Notes: generated from the sequence alone by a model not told the origin. A stretch of 64,000 nt of DNA from Serratia marcescens subsp. marcescens ATCC 13880 (GCF_017299535.1 NZ_CP071238.1:3720001-3784000), one strand, 5' to 3'; shown: positions 8,799 through 18,831, counted from the stretch's first letter. Numbers and translations: made by a program.

Positions 8799-9922
8799 CT
8801 TGCCCGGTTATCGAACTGGCCCAGCAGTTGATCAAGCGCCCTTCCCTCAGCCCGAATGACGAAGGCTGCCAGCAGCTGATGATCGACCGTTTGCAGGCGA
8901 TCGGCTTCACCGTCGAAGCAATGGACTTCGAAGACACCCAAAACTTCTGGGCCTGGCGCGGCGAAGGGCAAACCCTGGCGTTCGCCGGGCACACCGACGT
9001 GGTGCCGACCGGCGATGAAACACGCTGGGAAAACCCGCCTTTTGAACCGGCGATCCGCGACGGCATGCTGTATGGCCGTGGCGCGGCGGACATGAAAGGC
9101 TCATTGGCCGCGATGGTGGTGGCCGCGGAACGCTTTGTCGCCGCCAACCCGAATCACCGGGGCCGCCTGGCATTTCTGATCACTTCAGATGAAGAAGCCA
9201 GCGCCACTCACGGCACGGTTAAAGTGGTCGAAGCGCTGATGGCGCGCAACGAGCGGCTGGATTACTGCCTGGTCGGCGAGCCGTCCAGCACCGAACGCGT
9301 CGGCGACGTGGTGAAAAACGGCCGTCGCGGCTCCATCACCGCCAACCTGCATATCCACGGCGTACAGGGGCACGTCGCCTATCCGCATTTGGCGGACAAC
9401 CCAGTGCACCGCGCCATGCCGGCGCTGAATGAACTGGTGGCGATCGAATGGGATCGCGGCAACGAGTTCTTCCCGCCGACCAGCATGCAGATCGCCAACG
9501 TGCAGGCCGGCACCGGCAGCAACAACGTGATCCCGGGCGATCTCTACGTGCAGTTCAACTTCCGGTTCAGCACCGAACTGACCGATGCGATGATCAAGCA
9601 GCGCGTGGAAGAGCTGCTGGAACGCCATCAGTTGAATTACAGCATCGAATGGCGGCTGTCCGGTCAACCGTTCCTCACCTCGCGCGGCGCGCTGGTGGAT
9701 GCGGTGGTCAACGCCGTCGAGCACTATTCTGAATTGACGCCGCAGCTGCTGACCACCGGCGGCACCTCCGACGGCCGCTTCATCGCGCAGATGGGCGCGC
9801 AGGTGGTGGAACTGGGGCCGGTCAACGCCACCATCCACAAGGTCAACGAATGTGTCAACGCCGCGGATCTGCAGTTGCTGAGCCGCATGTATCAACGCAT
9901 CATGGAGCAATTGGTCGCATGA
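8795..9922 (+). CDS. dapE: Succinyl-diaminopimelate desuccinylase DapE
   Basis: A dinuclear zinc hydrolase of 375 residues. It cleaves N-succinyl-LL-2,6-diaminopimelate to LL-diaminopimelate and succinate in the lysine and peptidoglycan-precursor pathway. Metal and catalytic residues of the M20 family are visible: H66 and D68 in F-A-G-H-T-D-V-V, D99 in G-R-G-A-A-D-M-K-G, and the E133-E134 pair in S-D-E-E-A. The C-terminal T-I-H-K-V-N-E-C carries the last metal histidine. It overlaps yffB by 4 nt upstream and the M15 peptidase gene by 4 nt downstream (ATGA), so all three should be translated as a unit in the cytoplasm. Confidence 0.96.
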   Translation: MTCPVIELAQQLIKRPSLSPNDEGCQQLMIDRLQAIGFTVEAMDFEDTQNFWAWRGEGQTLAFAGHTDVVPTGDETRWENPPFEPAIRDGMLYGRGAADMKGSLAAMVVAAERFVAANPNHRGRLAFLITSDEEASATHGTVKVVEALMARNERLDYCLVGEPSSTERVGDVVKNGRRGSITANLHIHGVQGHVAYPHLADNPVHRAMPALNELVAIEWDRGNEFFPPTSMQIANVQAGTGSNNVIPGDLYVQFNFRFSTELTDAMIKQRVEELLERHQLNYSIEWRLSGQPFLTSRGALVDAVVNAVEHYSELTPQLLTTGGTSDGRFIAQMGAQVVELGPVNATIHKVNECVNAADLQLLSRMYQRIMEQLVA

Positions 9923-10593
9923 TCAACGCAGAGATGCTCACCGGCCGCTCAACCGAACACCTGGCGCCGCTGAGCGGCAACCACCGCCTGCAGCCGCAGG
10001 CGGTCAACGCCTTCCTGGCGATGCAGCAGGCGGCGCGTGAGGCGGGATTCGATCTCCAGCCCGCCAGTACCTTCCGCGATTTCGACCGTCAGTTGGCGAT
10101 TTGGAATGGCAAATTCTGCGGCCAGCGGCCAGTATTAGATAAGGACAGCCAACCGATCGACGTCGCACCGCTGTCCGCCGCCGGGCGCTGTGAGGCGATC
10201 CTGCGCTGGTCAGCCTTGCCTGGCGCCAGCCGCCATCACTGGGGCAGCGATTTGGACGTGTACGATCCGTCGCTGTTGCCGGAAGGGCAAAAGCTGCAGC
10301 TGGAGCCGTGGGAATATGAAGAAGGCGGGTACTTTGCGCCACTCAACCAGTGGCTGACGGCGCATATGGCCGAGTTCGGTTTCTATCGCCCCTTTACCGA
10401 AGACAGCGGCGGCGTGGCGGTGGAGCCGTGGCATCTGAGCTACCGGCCGCTGGCGCAAGAGGCCGAACATTTGCTGACCCCGGCGCTGTTGCTGGCGGCC
10501 TGGCAAGACAAGGAGGTCGCCGGTGCCGAATGGCTCGAACGCCATCTGCCCTCGATTTTTTCGCGTTTTATACGCAGTGAAGGAAAGGAGTAG
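9919..10593 (+). CDS. M15 (VanY-type) D-Ala-D-Ala carboxypeptidase-like protein
   Basis: A 224-residue zinc peptidase-fold protein of family M15. The zinc site is seen as [11 protein letters not shown] (H106, D113) and E-P-W-H (catalytic E169, zinc ligand H172). Family members trim D-alanine from peptidoglycan peptides. No signal peptide is visible, so a cytoplasmic role in recycling or export by another route must be considered. The open frame extends to 9850, but the ATG at 9919 overlapping the dapE stop is the obvious coupled start. In E. coli ypfN directly follows dapE, so this gene is an addition to the operon. Confidence 0.85.
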   Translation: MINAEMLTGRSTEHLAPLSGNHRLQPQAVNAFLAMQQAAREAGFDLQPASTFRDFDRQLAIWNGKFCGQRPVLDKDSQPIDVAPLSAAGRCEAILRWSALPGASRHHWGSDLDVYDPSLLPEGQKLQLEPWEYEEGGYFAPLNQWLTAHMAEFGFYRPFTEDSGGVAVEPWHLSYRPLAQEAEHLLTPALLLAAWQDKEVAGAEWLERHLPSIFSRFIRSEGKE

Positions 10594-10595
10594 CT

Positions 10596-10781
10596 ATGCA
10601 ATGGTTAGCTGATTACTGGTGGATTATCCTGCTGGTTCTGGTGGGGATGGTCGTCAGCGGCATCAAGGAACTGCGCCGCGTCGACGTGAAAAGCTATCTG
10701 GCCAACAAGCCGGAGATACCGCCGCACCGCGACAACAATGCCCAGTGGGATGACGAAGACGACTGGCCGAAAAAGAAATGA
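10596..10781 (+). CDS. ypfN: Small membrane protein YpfN (UPF0370)
   Basis: A 61-residue protein with one N-terminal membrane segment (about residues 3-22, [16 protein letters not shown]) and an acidic-basic cytoplasmic tail ending D-D-W-P-K-K-K. It corresponds in length and motif to E. coli YpfN, of unknown function. AAAGGAG stands just before the ATG. It is the last gene of the yffB-dapE-peptidase operon; only 2 nt separate it from the preceding stop, and a terminator follows directly. Confidence 0.9.
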   Translation: MQWLADYWWIILLVLVGMVVSGIKELRRVDVKSYLANKPEIPPHRDNNAQWDDEDDWPKKK

Positions 10782-10783
10782 CA

Positions 10784-10812
10784 TCAGGGCGCTCATCGGC
10801 GCCCTGAATTTT
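10784..10812 (+). terminator. Terminator after ypfN
   Basis: A 9-bp stem TCAGGGCGC (10784-10792) with GCGCCCTGA (10799-10807), a 6-nt loop, and ATTTTTA following on the plus strand. It ends the dapE operon and abuts the convergent ypfH stop. Confidence 0.85.
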
Positions 10813-11501
10813 TAGCGAAAGGCGATCAGCTCGCCGCGCTTGCCGGACAAGGCTTCGTCCCAATAGCGCTGCGGCACATAATAATGCAGCCTTTCCAACG
10901 CGGCGTTCATCATGCCCTGGTTGATTGCGTGCCCGACGTTTTCCTCCACGTCCAGCGTGAAATCGGCGCCGTTGGCCCGCAACGCCTCCGCCGCCGCGTG
11001 AGCGTGTTGCACCGCGATCACCGCGTCCTCTTCACCGTGGATCAAATGCACCACGCTGTCGCCGAAAGCCTGCTCAGGCAACTGGGCGAAACGCCCGCTG
11101 AACGCGACCACGCGCCCGGCCAGTCGGGTTTCCGCTTTTAACGCTTCCAGCGCCATGATCGCCCCCTGCGAGAACCCCACCAGCGCCGTGCCGGCATAGC
11201 CTACGCCGCTCAACTGCTGCCAATGGCGCACCACCGCCACAAACTGCGGCATCACGTCTGCGATGCGGGCCGCACGGTTCTCTTCGGTCACGTCCTGCAC
11301 TGAAAACCACTGGCGCCCGGCGCCGTTGCCAAACGCTTCGGGGCCACCGATGCTCACCACCTGGGCCTGAGGAAACTCTTTGGCGAAGTAACTGCCGATC
11401 TCCCCCATCGCCACCGGGTTGTCGCCGACACCGTGAAACAGCAAGATCAGCTGCGCCGCCGGGGTCGCCGGGCTTTGGACAACGAAATGCTCATGTTTCA
11501 T
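10812..11501 (-). CDS. ypfH: Carboxylesterase/acyl hydrolase YpfH
   Basis: An alpha/beta hydrolase of 229 residues of the phospholipase/carboxylesterase type. The catalytic triad can be read: nucleophile S111 in G-F-S-Q-G, D158 in H-G-E-E-D, and H190 in V-G-H-A-I. An oxyanion-type L-F-H-G-V-G-D motif sits at about residues 21-27. E. coli YpfH has esterase activity with palmitoyl-CoA-like and short acyl substrates; the natural substrate is not known. It lacks a signal peptide, so it is cytoplasmic. It lies downstream of tmcA on the same strand but 120 bp away, and converges on the dapE operon. Confidence 0.88.
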   Translation of the reverse strand: MKHEHFVVQSPATPAAQLILLFHGVGDNPVAMGEIGSYFAKEFPQAQVVSIGGPEAFGNGAGRQWFSVQDVTEENRAARIADVMPQFVAVVRHWQQLSGVGYAGTALVGFSQGAIMALEALKAETRLAGRVVAFSGRFAQLPEQAFGDSVVHLIHGEEDAVIAVQHAHAAAEALRANGADFTLDVEENVGHAINQGMMNAALERLHYYVPQRYWDEALSGKRGELIAFR

Positions 11502-11621
11502 CGATGACTCCTTAGTTGTAACCAGACCTGGTGCGGCGACAGTCGCCGCCGCACCGCTGACAGTGACTATACGCCATTGAGAAATCGGGAAAATCGGGTT
11601 TTATTGAGCGAGTTATTCAAT

Positions 11622-13634
11622 TTATTGCAATGACTGCGCCCAGTCGCGCCAGTAGCGACAGTGCTGCGCATTCAGCTGTTCCAGCGCCTGCGCCGTTTCG
11701 TGCCGCCAGTAGCGCAGCAAGGCTTTCTGGCCGCTTACGCCCGACTGCTCCACGCAGGCCGCCGGGGATTGCCGCCGCTGCAGATGGCCGCGCAGCGCGG
11801 ACAGCGGCAGACTGCTGGCCAACAGCAAACGCTGCAATGCCCCCAGGCTGGCCTCCAGCGGCCGATGGGCGAAAGCGAACCCGGCCAGCTCGCGCCAGTC
11901 CTCTTCACCGAGCGACGTATCGCCGTCGTCGCCCGGGATCGCCAGCGTAAGCTCGATACGCTGCCGCAGCCAGGGCCAGTCACGCGCCAGGTGCTTGTGC
12001 GCCGCATGCCGCAGCGCCTCCCCTTGCTCGCTCAGGGGCAAGATAGCCATCGCGGTATAGCAGCCGCTGCTGGCCTCCGGCTTGCTGCCGATCCGCACCA
12101 GCTCGAAACCGCAGGATTGCCAAAAGCGCCACAGCGGCTCGGTATAGCCGAAGCTGACCGACAGGAAGTCCAGACCCTGAGCCTGGCAGCGTTGCCGCTC
12201 GACCAGCTGACGCGCGATACCCTGCCGCCGCAGCGTCGGCAGCGTCGCGATGCGGGTAATGCGCCGTGACCGCAGCGTCGGCGCCCACCACTGGCCGCCA
12301 TGCGCCGCCAGCGACTGCGCCACCAGGTTGCCGCGCGGTCGGCGGCGGCCGGCCCACACGTCGTGCGCCAACTCGGCGCTCAAGCCGCCTTCGTCCACCA
12401 GCCACACGGCGCCCACCACCTCCTGTCCGGCCTGCGCCAGCCCGAAATGCATGCCTGGCGCATCCATCAGCCGGCGTAAGTCCAGCGGCGAGGTGCGGTA
12501 ATGCGCGCTGCTCAGCAGAGCATAGAAACGCGCCAGCCGCTGCGGATCGGCGCACAGTTCACGCTGCTCCGCCTGGCTGTAATCGATCGCCTGGCCGTCC
12601 GCCGGCCAGGCGGGCAGCTCGTTGAACAACAGCGCATTGTCCGTTATCCGTTCCAGCGCATCCCCCTGCGCCCAGCGCATCGGCTGTTGCAGGCTCAACG
12701 CCTGATAGGACGGCAGCCCGGCGCAAAACTTCAGCAGAAAACCGCGGCCGGTGCCTTCATAGCCCTGCACCGTGGTGGTCAACAGCACGCGAGGAAAATA
12801 ACCGATCAACTGCTGCAACAGCGGCGCGGGGATCGCCGCCGCCTCATCCACCAGCAGCCAGCCCACCTCACTGACGTCGCCTTCCCGGCACTGCGCCAAC
12901 AAGGCATCGGGCGCCCAAAACTGCGCGCGCCCCTGCGCCCATTCCCCGGCCACCTCAGTGGCGGCGCGGCTCGGCCCGGTGATCCAGCAGGTCAGCGGCG
13001 ACTGCGCCACCAGCATGCCGGCCAGCGTCGATTTGCCGCGGCCACGGGCGGCGGTCAGCACCCACACGCCGGACTCGGCCTGCAGCAGCGCCGTCAAGAT
13101 CGCCTGTTGTTCCTCGGTCGGGCGGCCATCCGGCGGCTGCCACCCCTCACGCGCCGGCAGCGCGGCCAGCGTCAGGGGCTCATCTTGCCGCCAGATCGTC
13201 ACTTCGCTGTCATCGGCCAGATGCTGCTGCAGATGATGAATGAAATGCGGCGTGGTGATCGGCTGCGGACAATCGCTCCAGCGCAGGCTGTCGCCATCCG
13301 GCAACTGAGGCCATTGCCGCCAGGGCGGCGTCAACAGCAGCAACCAACTGCCGGCGCGCAATGCGCCGCACAGCGCCGCCAACGCCTCCACGTCCAGCGA
13401 CTGACCGGCGTCGAACACTGCGTGCAGCCGCTCCTGCCCCAGCAATTGGCGCACCGCGCGGCTCGGCAAAGCCGTCAGGCCGGGCGGCGGGTTTTCCCCC
13501 ACCCACGGCCAGTCGCCCGGCAGCGTCGCCGCCAGCCGCTGCGCCTGTTCGCGGCACCAGTCAGGTTCACCGCTGAGCACCAGCAGGCGCCGGATGCCCT
13601 GCCGCCGCATGAGTTGTTGCGCTGCCTGTAACAT
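11622..13634 (-). CDS. tmcA: tRNA(Met) cytidine acetyltransferase TmcA
   Basis: The enzyme makes N4-acetylcytidine at the wobble base of elongator tRNA-Met using acetyl-CoA and ATP. Of 670 residues, the N-terminus is a DUF1726-type domain, followed by a helicase-like ATPase module with Walker A A-R-G-R-G-K-S-T (about 196-203) and a D-E-A-A-A-I-P box. A GNAT domain comes next (R-R-Q-G-I-A-R-Q-L), then a tRNA-binding tail. The frame is open to 13682, but those first codons run through the ypfJ terminator (13661-13681). The start at 13634 gives [13 protein letters not shown], lining up with E. coli TmcA and its length of 671. Confidence 0.93.
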   Translation of the reverse strand: MLQAAQQLMRRQGIRRLLVLSGEPDWCREQAQRLAATLPGDWPWVGENPPPGLTALPSRAVRQLLGQERLHAVFDAGQSLDVEALAALCGALRAGSWLLLLTPPWRQWPQLPDGDSLRWSDCPQPITTPHFIHHLQQHLADDSEVTIWRQDEPLTLAALPAREGWQPPDGRPTEEQQAILTALLQAESGVWVLTAARGRGKSTLAGMLVAQSPLTCWITGPSRAATEVAGEWAQGRAQFWAPDALLAQCREGDVSEVGWLLVDEAAAIPAPLLQQLIGYFPRVLLTTTVQGYEGTGRGFLLKFCAGLPSYQALSLQQPMRWAQGDALERITDNALLFNELPAWPADGQAIDYSQAEQRELCADPQRLARFYALLSSAHYRTSPLDLRRLMDAPGMHFGLAQAGQEVVGAVWLVDEGGLSAELAHDVWAGRRRPRGNLVAQSLAAHGGQWWAPTLRSRRITRIATLPTLRRQGIARQLVERQRCQAQGLDFLSVSFGYTEPLWRFWQSCGFELVRIGSKPEASSGCYTAMAILPLSEQGEALRHAAHKHLARDWPWLRQRIELTLAIPGDDGDTSLGEEDWRELAGFAFAHRPLEASLGALQRLLLASSLPLSALRGHLQRRQSPAACVEQSGVSGQKALLRYWRHETAQALEQLNAQHCRYWRDWAQSLQ

Positions 13635-13653
13635 AAGGCTGTATCTCAATCCG

Positions 13654-13681
13654 AAAAAAATGCCGGAGTCAGGCTCCGGCA
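13654..13681 (-). terminator. Terminator of ypfJ
   Basis: An 8-bp stem TGCCGGAG/CTCCGGCA (13661-13681) with a 5-nt loop, followed on the minus strand by seven T residues. It ends ypfJ and lies just before the true tmcA start. Confidence 0.9.
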
Positions 13682-13690
13682 CTTGAGGCG

Positions 13691-14560
13691 TTAACGGGAT
13701 GCAAAGGTGTTGCAGGTATTGGGATCGCCGCTGTCGAAGCCTTGTTTAAACCAGGTGTAGCGCTGCTGCGAGGTGCCGTGAGTGAAGCTGTCCGGCACAA
13801 CGCGGCCCTGGCTCTGCTGCTGCAACCGATCGTCGCCAATCGCCTGCGCGGCGTTCAGCGCCGCCTGCAGGTCGCCCTCTTCCAGCATCTGCTGCTTCTC
13901 GGCGTATTTACCCCACACGCCGGCGAAGCAGTCCGCCTGCAGCTCCATTTTCACCGACAGGCGGTTCACTTCCGCCTGGCTGGTGCCTTGCTGCATCTGG
14001 CGCACCTTCGGCTCGATGCCCAACAGGTTCTGCACGTGGTGGCCGACTTCGTGCGCCACCACGTAGGCCTGAGCGAAATCACCGCCGGCGCCCAGCTTGG
14101 TCTTCATGTCCTGATAGAAAGACAGATCGATATACACCGTTCTGTCGCCCGGGCAGTAGAACGGCCCCATCGCCGACTGACCGGTGCCGCAGCTGGTGCG
14201 CGTCACGCCGCGATACATCACCAGCTTCGGCGGTTGATAGGTTTTGCCCATGCGCTGGAAAATCTCTTTCCAGTTGTCCTCGGTCGAAGCCAGCACCACC
14301 GAGGTGAATTTGGCCAGCTCATCGTCTTTCGGACTGATGCTGGCGCTCTGTTGTTGACCCTGCGGCGCGACGTTACCGCCGTTCAACAGCGGCGACAGAT
14401 CGATGCCGTAATAACCGGCCACCAGCACCACCACCAGAATGACGATGCCGCCCTTGCCGCCCACCGGCACGCGGAAACCGCCGCCACCGCCGCCCAAACC
14501 TGAAGACTGCCCGCGACGATCCTCAACATTGTCACTTTCCCGACGCCCTTGCCAACGCAT
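13691..14560 (-). CDS. ypfJ: Putative neutral zinc metallopeptidase YpfJ
   Basis: A 289-residue membrane-anchored protein. A basic, glycine-rich N-terminus is followed by one transmembrane segment (about residues 38-53, [12 protein letters not shown]) and a soluble domain carrying the zinc-peptidase signature H-E-V-G-H-H (H170, E171, H174). Two cysteines (C124, C136) around T-S-C-G-T-G and Y-C-P-G-D may form a disulphide, suggesting the domain is periplasmic. It matches the YpfJ / 'neutral zinc metallopeptidase' family; the substrate is unknown. It is a single gene, separated from purC by about 210 bp and ended by a strong terminator. Confidence 0.88.
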   Translation of the reverse strand: MRWQGRRESDNVEDRRGQSSGLGGGGGGFRVPVGGKGGIVILVVVLVAGYYGIDLSPLLNGGNVAPQGQQQSASISPKDDELAKFTSVVLASTEDNWKEIFQRMGKTYQPPKLVMYRGVTRTSCGTGQSAMGPFYCPGDRTVYIDLSFYQDMKTKLGAGGDFAQAYVVAHEVGHHVQNLLGIEPKVRQMQQGTSQAEVNRLSVKMELQADCFAGVWGKYAEKQQMLEEGDLQAALNAAQAIGDDRLQQQSQGRVVPDSFTHGTSQQRYTWFKQGFDSGDPNTCNTFASR

Positions 14561-14769
14561 AAATACACTCCAGATATTTCCCCTGCTCGTTGAAGTTGCG
14601 CCGCGATCGTAAGCGCAAAGGCAGCTTCAAGCCTGAGTGGGATAGGTTTTAGTCATCTCGCATCCATCATTATAAATGGTCTGCCGCGGAGGAAATGTAG
14701 AAATTTTCTGGAAAAACGCAGAATAGCGGGACGATCCGGCCGGATCGCCCCGAATGGCGGTGCCGACGC

Positions 14770-15483
14770 TTAGTCGAGTTTCACGCCGATGCGGCGCGCC
14801 ACTTCTTCGTAGGCTTCGATCAGGCCGCCCAGGCTTTGACGGAAACGGTCTTTGTCCATCTTGTCCAGGGTGTTTTTGTCCCACAGGCGGCTGCCGTCCG
14901 GCGAGAACTCATCGCCCAGCACCACTTCACCGTTGAACAGGCCGAACTCCAGTTTGAAGTCGACCAGGATCAGGCCGGCGTCGTCGAACAACTGGGTCAA
15001 CACGTCGTTGGCGCGGTAGCTCAGCTCGCGCATGCGCGCCAGATGCTCTTTGCTCACCCAGCCAAAGGTTTCGCAGTAGGATTCGTTCACCATCGGATCG
15101 TGCATGGCGTCGTTTTTCAGGAACAGATCGAACAGCGGCGGGTTCAGCACCAGGCCTTCTTCGATGCCCAGACGCTTCACCAGCGAACCGGCGGCGCGGT
15201 TGCGGATCACGCACTCCACCGGCACCATGTCCAGCTTCTTCACCAGCACTTCGTTGTCGGACAGCAGACGCTCCATCTGGGTCGGGATGCCGGCTTCTTC
15301 CAGTTTGCTCATGATGAAATGGTTAAACTTGTTGTTCACCATGCCTTTGCGATCGAACTGCTCAATGCGCTGACCATCCAGTGCTGACGTATCGTTGCGG
15401 AACTCCAACACCAACAGATCGGGATTCTCGGTGGTGTAAACGGTTTTTGCCTTTCCGCGATACAGCTCAGCTAGCTTTTGCAT
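14770..15483 (-). CDS. purC: SAICAR synthase PurC
   Basis: Phosphoribosylaminoimidazole-succinocarboxamide synthase, 237 residues, as in E. coli. It condenses CAIR with aspartate using ATP in purine synthesis. Conserved segments are present: Y-R-G-K-A-K-T-V-Y near the N-terminus, the [11 protein letters not shown] loop, and [11 protein letters not shown] and [14 protein letters not shown]-like metal and substrate motifs. The ATG is preceded by GGAG at about 8 nt. It is transcribed alone, downstream of a region holding a possible PurR site. Confidence 0.96.
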   Translation of the reverse strand: MQKLAELYRGKAKTVYTTENPDLLVLEFRNDTSALDGQRIEQFDRKGMVNNKFNHFIMSKLEEAGIPTQMERLLSDNEVLVKKLDMVPVECVIRNRAAGSLVKRLGIEEGLVLNPPLFDLFLKNDAMHDPMVNESYCETFGWVSKEHLARMRELSYRANDVLTQLFDDAGLILVDFKLEFGLFNGEVVLGDEFSPDGSRLWDKNTLDKMDKDRFRQSLGGLIEAYEEVARRIGVKLD

Positions 15484-15600
15484 CTTACTTACTCCAGTGA
15501 TGTATCCCCGTTGTCTCCCGAGCGCGGCCCGAAATTAGGGGGTATAGAATTGACCTAATGAATTCTTTGGCGTGCCGGACACTATTGTGCCAAACCTGCG

Positions 15601-15616
15601 ACGCAAACGATACCGT
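15601..15616 (-). promoter_or_regulatory. Possible PurR operator upstream of purC
   Basis: ACGCAAACGATACCGT fits one perfect half (ACGCAAACG) of the PurR consensus ACGCAAACGTTTNCNT; the other half is imperfect. It lies about 118 bp before the purC start, in the gap to bamC. PurR control of purC is established in E. coli; the site here is inferred. Confidence 0.4.
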
Positions 15617-15627
15617 ATAGACAAAAC

Positions 15628-15651
15628 AAAAAGGGGCCGAAGCCCCTTTTT
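15628..15651 (-). terminator. Terminator of bamC (dapA-bamC operon)
   Basis: The minus-strand transcript forms GGGGC-TTCG-GCCCC with a UUCG tetraloop, flanked by A5 and T5 runs. It lies 3 nt after the bamC stop. Confidence 0.9.
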
Positions 15652-15653
15652 GA

Positions 15654-16706
15654 TTAGTTAACGCTGGTTTTGCTGAAGGCTGACTGGAATGCCGCCACCA
15701 GTGCGTCGTTTTTCGACTGGGTGAGCGGTTTGCCTTTCGGATCGATGAATTGCAGGCTGGTGCGGTTGTTGAGATCGCCGACCTGCAGTTTGTAATCGCC
15801 TTCCGTCAGTTCAGGATCCTTGACGCCCAACGCATCCCAATCGCTGCTGCTCAGGGACTTGTAGGTCACGGCGACGGTGCCCTGCGGACGGCTGCGGTCA
15901 CCCACTTTCATCCCCAGTTTTTCGAGCGCCGGCGGCAGGCGATCCCACACGACGGTGTACGGGCCGCGCACCACCAGCATCGGCAGGCCGGTGTCATCGG
16001 CGCCGCTCTGCACGTCCAGCGCGCCGAAGCGGCTGGCCGTCTGGCTGCTCGCCAGGTTATCCTGCTTGTCCAGGCCTTCGATCAGGGTGTTGATCATCAT
16101 GCCGTTGTAGCGCTGGATCTCAGACTGATCGGTCACCTGCTCGGTCTTGCCCTGCTGCTGCAGGCCAACGCTTTTCACCACCAGCGCCTGCTGGTAGCCC
16201 TGCTGCTGCACGCTGATCTGATAACGGCCTTCGTACTGGTTGTCTTCGTCCAGACGGTTCCACTTCACCCAGTCGGTGGTCAGGGTCTGACCGGCGTCCT
16301 GGCGGGAAGCGATCGCGATGTTCTTCGCCTGCAGCAGGCTGACCACGCGCGACCACAGGTTCTGGTTCTGCGGGCTGTTTTCCAGCAGCAGCGTGCCGCT
16401 GTCGCCGGCGTATTGCGCACGCGAACCGCTCAGCAGCGCCAACGGCTGCACCGGCGGACGAATGTCCAGCTGCTTGCCGACGTTGCCTTGCACCGTTGTG
16501 GCCGGCACGTCATAGTTGCCGCTCTGCACCGGCAGGATCATGCCAGACGGCGCGTTCAGCGCCTTGAGCGGAGCCGCGTCGAGGTAGGCCTCGTCGCCGC
16601 TGACCTGGCGCTTGTAGCGCTGATCGCTGCTGCAGGCTGCCAGCATCATCACCAATGAGATGCCCACTACTTTTGCTACCGTCGACTTTTGCAATGAATA
16701 AGCCAT
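15654..16706 (-). CDS. bamC: Outer-membrane protein assembly lipoprotein BamC
   Basis: A lipoprotein subunit of the BAM complex, which inserts beta-barrel proteins into the outer membrane. Signal peptide and lipobox are clear: M-A-Y-S-L-Q-K-S at the start, and L-A-A-C with the lipidated cysteine at about residue 25, followed by S-S-D (+2 serine, outer-membrane sorting). At 350 residues it matches the family (about 344). The unstructured lasso after the cysteine and the two helix-grip domains should cover residues 100-340. A TTG directly before could add one residue, but the ATG at 16706 has AGGG 7 nt upstream. It follows dapA by 16 nt in one operon. Confidence 0.95.
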   Translation of the reverse strand: MAYSLQKSTVAKVVGISLVMMLAACSSDQRYKRQVSGDEAYLDAAPLKALNAPSGMILPVQSGNYDVPATTVQGNVGKQLDIRPPVQPLALLSGSRAQYAGDSGTLLLENSPQNQNLWSRVVSLLQAKNIAIASRQDAGQTLTTDWVKWNRLDEDNQYEGRYQISVQQQGYQQALVVKSVGLQQQGKTEQVTDQSEIQRYNGMMINTLIEGLDKQDNLASSQTASRFGALDVQSGADDTGLPMLVVRGPYTVVWDRLPPALEKLGMKVGDRSRPQGTVAVTYKSLSSSDWDALGVKDPELTEGDYKLQVGDLNNRTSLQFIDPKGKPLTQSKNDALVAAFQSAFSKTSVN

Positions 16707-16722
16707 CAAATTTCCCTTAGAG

Positions 16723-17604
16723 TTACAGCAAACCGACGCTTTTCAGCGCGCGCTCCACCACCGGGCGGGCGGCTTCGCTCAACGGCGTCATCGGCAGACG
16801 CAGCGTATCGGTTGCCATCAATCCCAACGCCTTACAGGCCCACTTCACCGGAATTGGGTTTGCTTCTACAAATAGATCCTGATGCAACGGCATCAAGCGC
16901 TGATTTAAGCGGCGCGCTTCGGCAAATTTGCCCTGCGCCGCCAGCGCGCAAAGTTCCGCCATCTCGCGCGCGGCCACGTTGGCCGTCACGGAAATCACCC
17001 CTTTGCCGCCCAGTTGCATGAAGTCCAGCCCGCTGGCGTCGTCGCCGCTCAGCAAAATGAAATCTTCATCGTCAACCAGCACTTGGATCTGACTAACGCG
17101 ACTTAAGTTCCCCGTCGCTTCTTTTACAGCAACAATATTCTTGATTTTCGCCAGCCGAGCGATGGTCGGCGGCAGCATGTCGCAGCCGGTGCGCGAAGGC
17201 ACGTTATACAGGATCTGCGGCAGTTCGGTGCTCTCGGCGATCGCCTTGAAGTGCTGATACAGCCCTTCCTGCGTCGGCTTATTGTAGTACGGCGTCACCG
17301 TCAGGCAGCCCACCACGCCGGTGTTGGCGAAGCGGGTGGTGAGCGCGATGGCTTCGGCGGTGGCGTTGGCGCCGGTGCCGGCGATCACCGGAATGCGGCC
17401 GTCGGCCAACTCCAGCGTCTGCAGCACCACGTCAACGTGCTCGTCATGGGCAAGCGTTGCGGACTCGCCGGTGGTCCCTACGGAAACGATCGCCGCGGTG
17501 CCACTGGCTACATGATAATCGATCAATTTTTTCAGGCTCGCGCGATCGACAGCACCTTTGTCGTCCATCGGCGTAACCAGTGCAACAATACTTCCCGTAA
17601 ACAT
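16723..17604 (-). CDS. dapA: 4-Hydroxy-tetrahydrodipicolinate synthase DapA
   Basis: The first committed enzyme of the diaminopimelate/lysine branch. It condenses pyruvate with aspartate semialdehyde and acts as a tetrameric TIM barrel in the cytoplasm. Of 293 residues, Schiff-base lysine K161 lies in [10 protein letters not shown]133 in [10 protein letters not shown], and T44-T45 in V-G-T-T-G-E-S. The frame continues 9 codons upstream, but the ATG at 17604 follows a GGAGGGG-type site at a 7-nt gap and matches the family N-terminus M-F-T-G-S-I-V-A. It is co-transcribed with bamC and divergent from gcvR. Confidence 0.96.
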   Translation of the reverse strand: MFTGSIVALVTPMDDKGAVDRASLKKLIDYHVASGTAAIVSVGTTGESATLAHDEHVDVVLQTLELADGRIPVIAGTGANATAEAIALTTRFANTGVVGCLTVTPYYNKPTQEGLYQHFKAIAESTELPQILYNVPSRTGCDMLPPTIARLAKIKNIVAVKEATGNLSRVSQIQVLVDDEDFILLSGDDASGLDFMQLGGKGVISVTANVAAREMAELCALAAQGKFAEARRLNQRLMPLHQDLFVEANPIPVKWACKALGLMATDTLRLPMTPLSEAARPVVERALKSVGLL

Positions 17605-17750
17605 TGGCCGTCCCCTCCACAAACAAGTCACTCATGGTACTTTTGCTGCCTATCCAAAAGCAAGCGCACAACCGCGTTGTAAGCGCTTGGCAGGCGGTTT
17701 TTTTTATGTTTACCATGGTAACCCCATTGAGCACGACAGGAAGCGCTATT

Positions 17751-18320
17751 TTGCCTCAGTCAGACGAACACTATCTCGTGATTACCGCGCTCGGCGCCGA
17801 CCGCCCCGGAATCGTCAATACCATCACCCGCCACGTCAGCAGTTGCGGATGCAATATCGAAGATAGCCGTCTGGCCATGCTGGGAGAGGAGTTCACGTTC
17901 ATCATGCTGCTGTCCGGCAGCTGGAACGCCATCACCCTGATCGAATCCACCCTGCCGCAAAAAGGCGCGGAGCTGGATCTGCTGATCGTGATGAAGCGCA
18001 CAAACTCGCACGAAAGGCCGCCGATGCCGGCCACGGTGTGGGTGCAGGTGGAAGTGAAGGACTCGCCGCACATCATCGAACGCTTTACCGATTTGTTCGA
18101 CTCCAGCCAGATGAATATCGCCGAACTGGTCTCGCGCACGCAGCCGGCGGACGGCGACCTGCCGCCGCAGCTGTATATCCAAATCACCGCCCACAGCTCC
18201 GGCGATCGGGACGCCTCAAATATTGAGCAAGCCTTCCATCGCCTATGTACAGAATTGAACGCGCAAGGCAGTATTAGCGTGGTGAACTATCCACAGCATG
18301 ACGAGAAAGATGGAGAGTAG
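17751..18320 (+). CDS. gcvR: Glycine cleavage system regulator GcvR (TTG start)
   Basis: GcvR binds GcvA and represses the gcv operon when glycine is scarce. The protein has two ACT-like domains: Y-L-V-I-T-A-L-G-A-D-R-P-G-I-V-N-T-I near the N-terminus, and W-V-Q-V-E-V-K-D-S-P-H-I-I-E-R-F in the second half. The frame is open from 17604, but the TTG at 17751, with AGGA 9 nt before it, gives M-P-Q-S-D-E-H-Y-L-V. Its 189 residues match E. coli GcvR (190). Choosing an upstream ATG would add up to 49 unconserved residues. bcp begins 3 nt after the last coding base, so the genes form an operon. Confidence 0.9.
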   Translation: MPQSDEHYLVITALGADRPGIVNTITRHVSSCGCNIEDSRLAMLGEEFTFIMLLSGSWNAITLIESTLPQKGAELDLLIVMKRTNSHERPPMPATVWVQVEVKDSPHIIERFTDLFDSSQMNIAELVSRTQPADGDLPPQLYIQITAHSSGDRDASNIEQAFHRLCTELNAQGSISVVNYPQHDEKDGE

Positions 18321-18322
18321 TG

Positions 18323-18787
18323 ATGAGCCCATTGAAAGCCGGTGACACAGCGCCGAAATTTAGTTTGCCTGACCAGGACGGTGAGGAAATTAATTTGGCC
18401 GACTTCCAGGGACAGCGAGTATTGGTCTATTTTTATCCGAAGGCGATGACGCCGGGCTGCACCGTGCAAGCCTGCGGCCTGCGGGACAACATGGACGAAT
18501 TGAAAAAGGTCGGCGTCGAAGTGCTGGGCATCAGCACCGACAAACCGGAAAAACTGTCGCGCTTCGCCGAAAAGGAGCTGCTCAACTTCACGCTGTTGTC
18601 TGATGAAGATCATCAGGTGTCACAACAGTTTGGCGTGTGGGGCGAGAAAACCTTCATGGGCAAGACCTACGACGGCATTCACCGCATCAGTTTCCTGATC
18701 GATGCCAATGGCAAGATTGAAAAAGTGTTTGATGATTTCAAAACCACCAATCACCACGACATCGTTCTGAACTACCTGCAGCAGTAA
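18323..18787 (+). CDS. bcp: Thiol peroxidase Bcp (peroxiredoxin Q)
   Basis: An atypical 2-Cys peroxiredoxin of 154 residues that reduces peroxides and organic hydroperoxides with thioredoxin. The peroxidatic cysteine C46 and resolving cysteine C51 are in T-P-G-C-T-V-Q-A-C-G-L-R-D. The thioredoxin-fold ends N-L-A-D-F-Q-G and S-D-E-D-H-Q-V are present. A GTG directly upstream overlaps the gcvR stop, but the ATG at 18323 has GGAG 7 nt before it and matches E. coli M-N-P-L-K-A-G-D. It is the second gene of gcvR-bcp and is closed by a terminator. Confidence 0.95.
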   Translation: MSPLKAGDTAPKFSLPDQDGEEINLADFQGQRVLVYFYPKAMTPGCTVQACGLRDNMDELKKVGVEVLGISTDKPEKLSRFAEKELLNFTLLSDEDHQVSQQFGVWGEKTFMGKTYDGIHRISFLIDANGKIEKVFDDFKTTNHHDIVLNYLQQ

Positions 18788-18792
18788 TTCTC

Positions 18793-18821
18793 ACGAAGCG
18801 CAGCGGCCTGCTGCGCTTCGT
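18793..18821. terminator. Terminator between bcp and perM
   Basis: An 11-bp stem ACGAAGCGCAG (18793-18803) with CTGCGCTTCGT (18811-18821), and TTTCTT after it on the plus strand. It lies between convergent genes. Confidence 0.8.
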
Positions 18822-18831
18822 TTCTTCCCAG

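Noticed and set aside
11530..11555. 9-bp GC hairpin between tmcA and ypfH
   Set aside because: A good stem but an 8-nt loop and no T-run on the minus strand; not certain enough to call a terminator.
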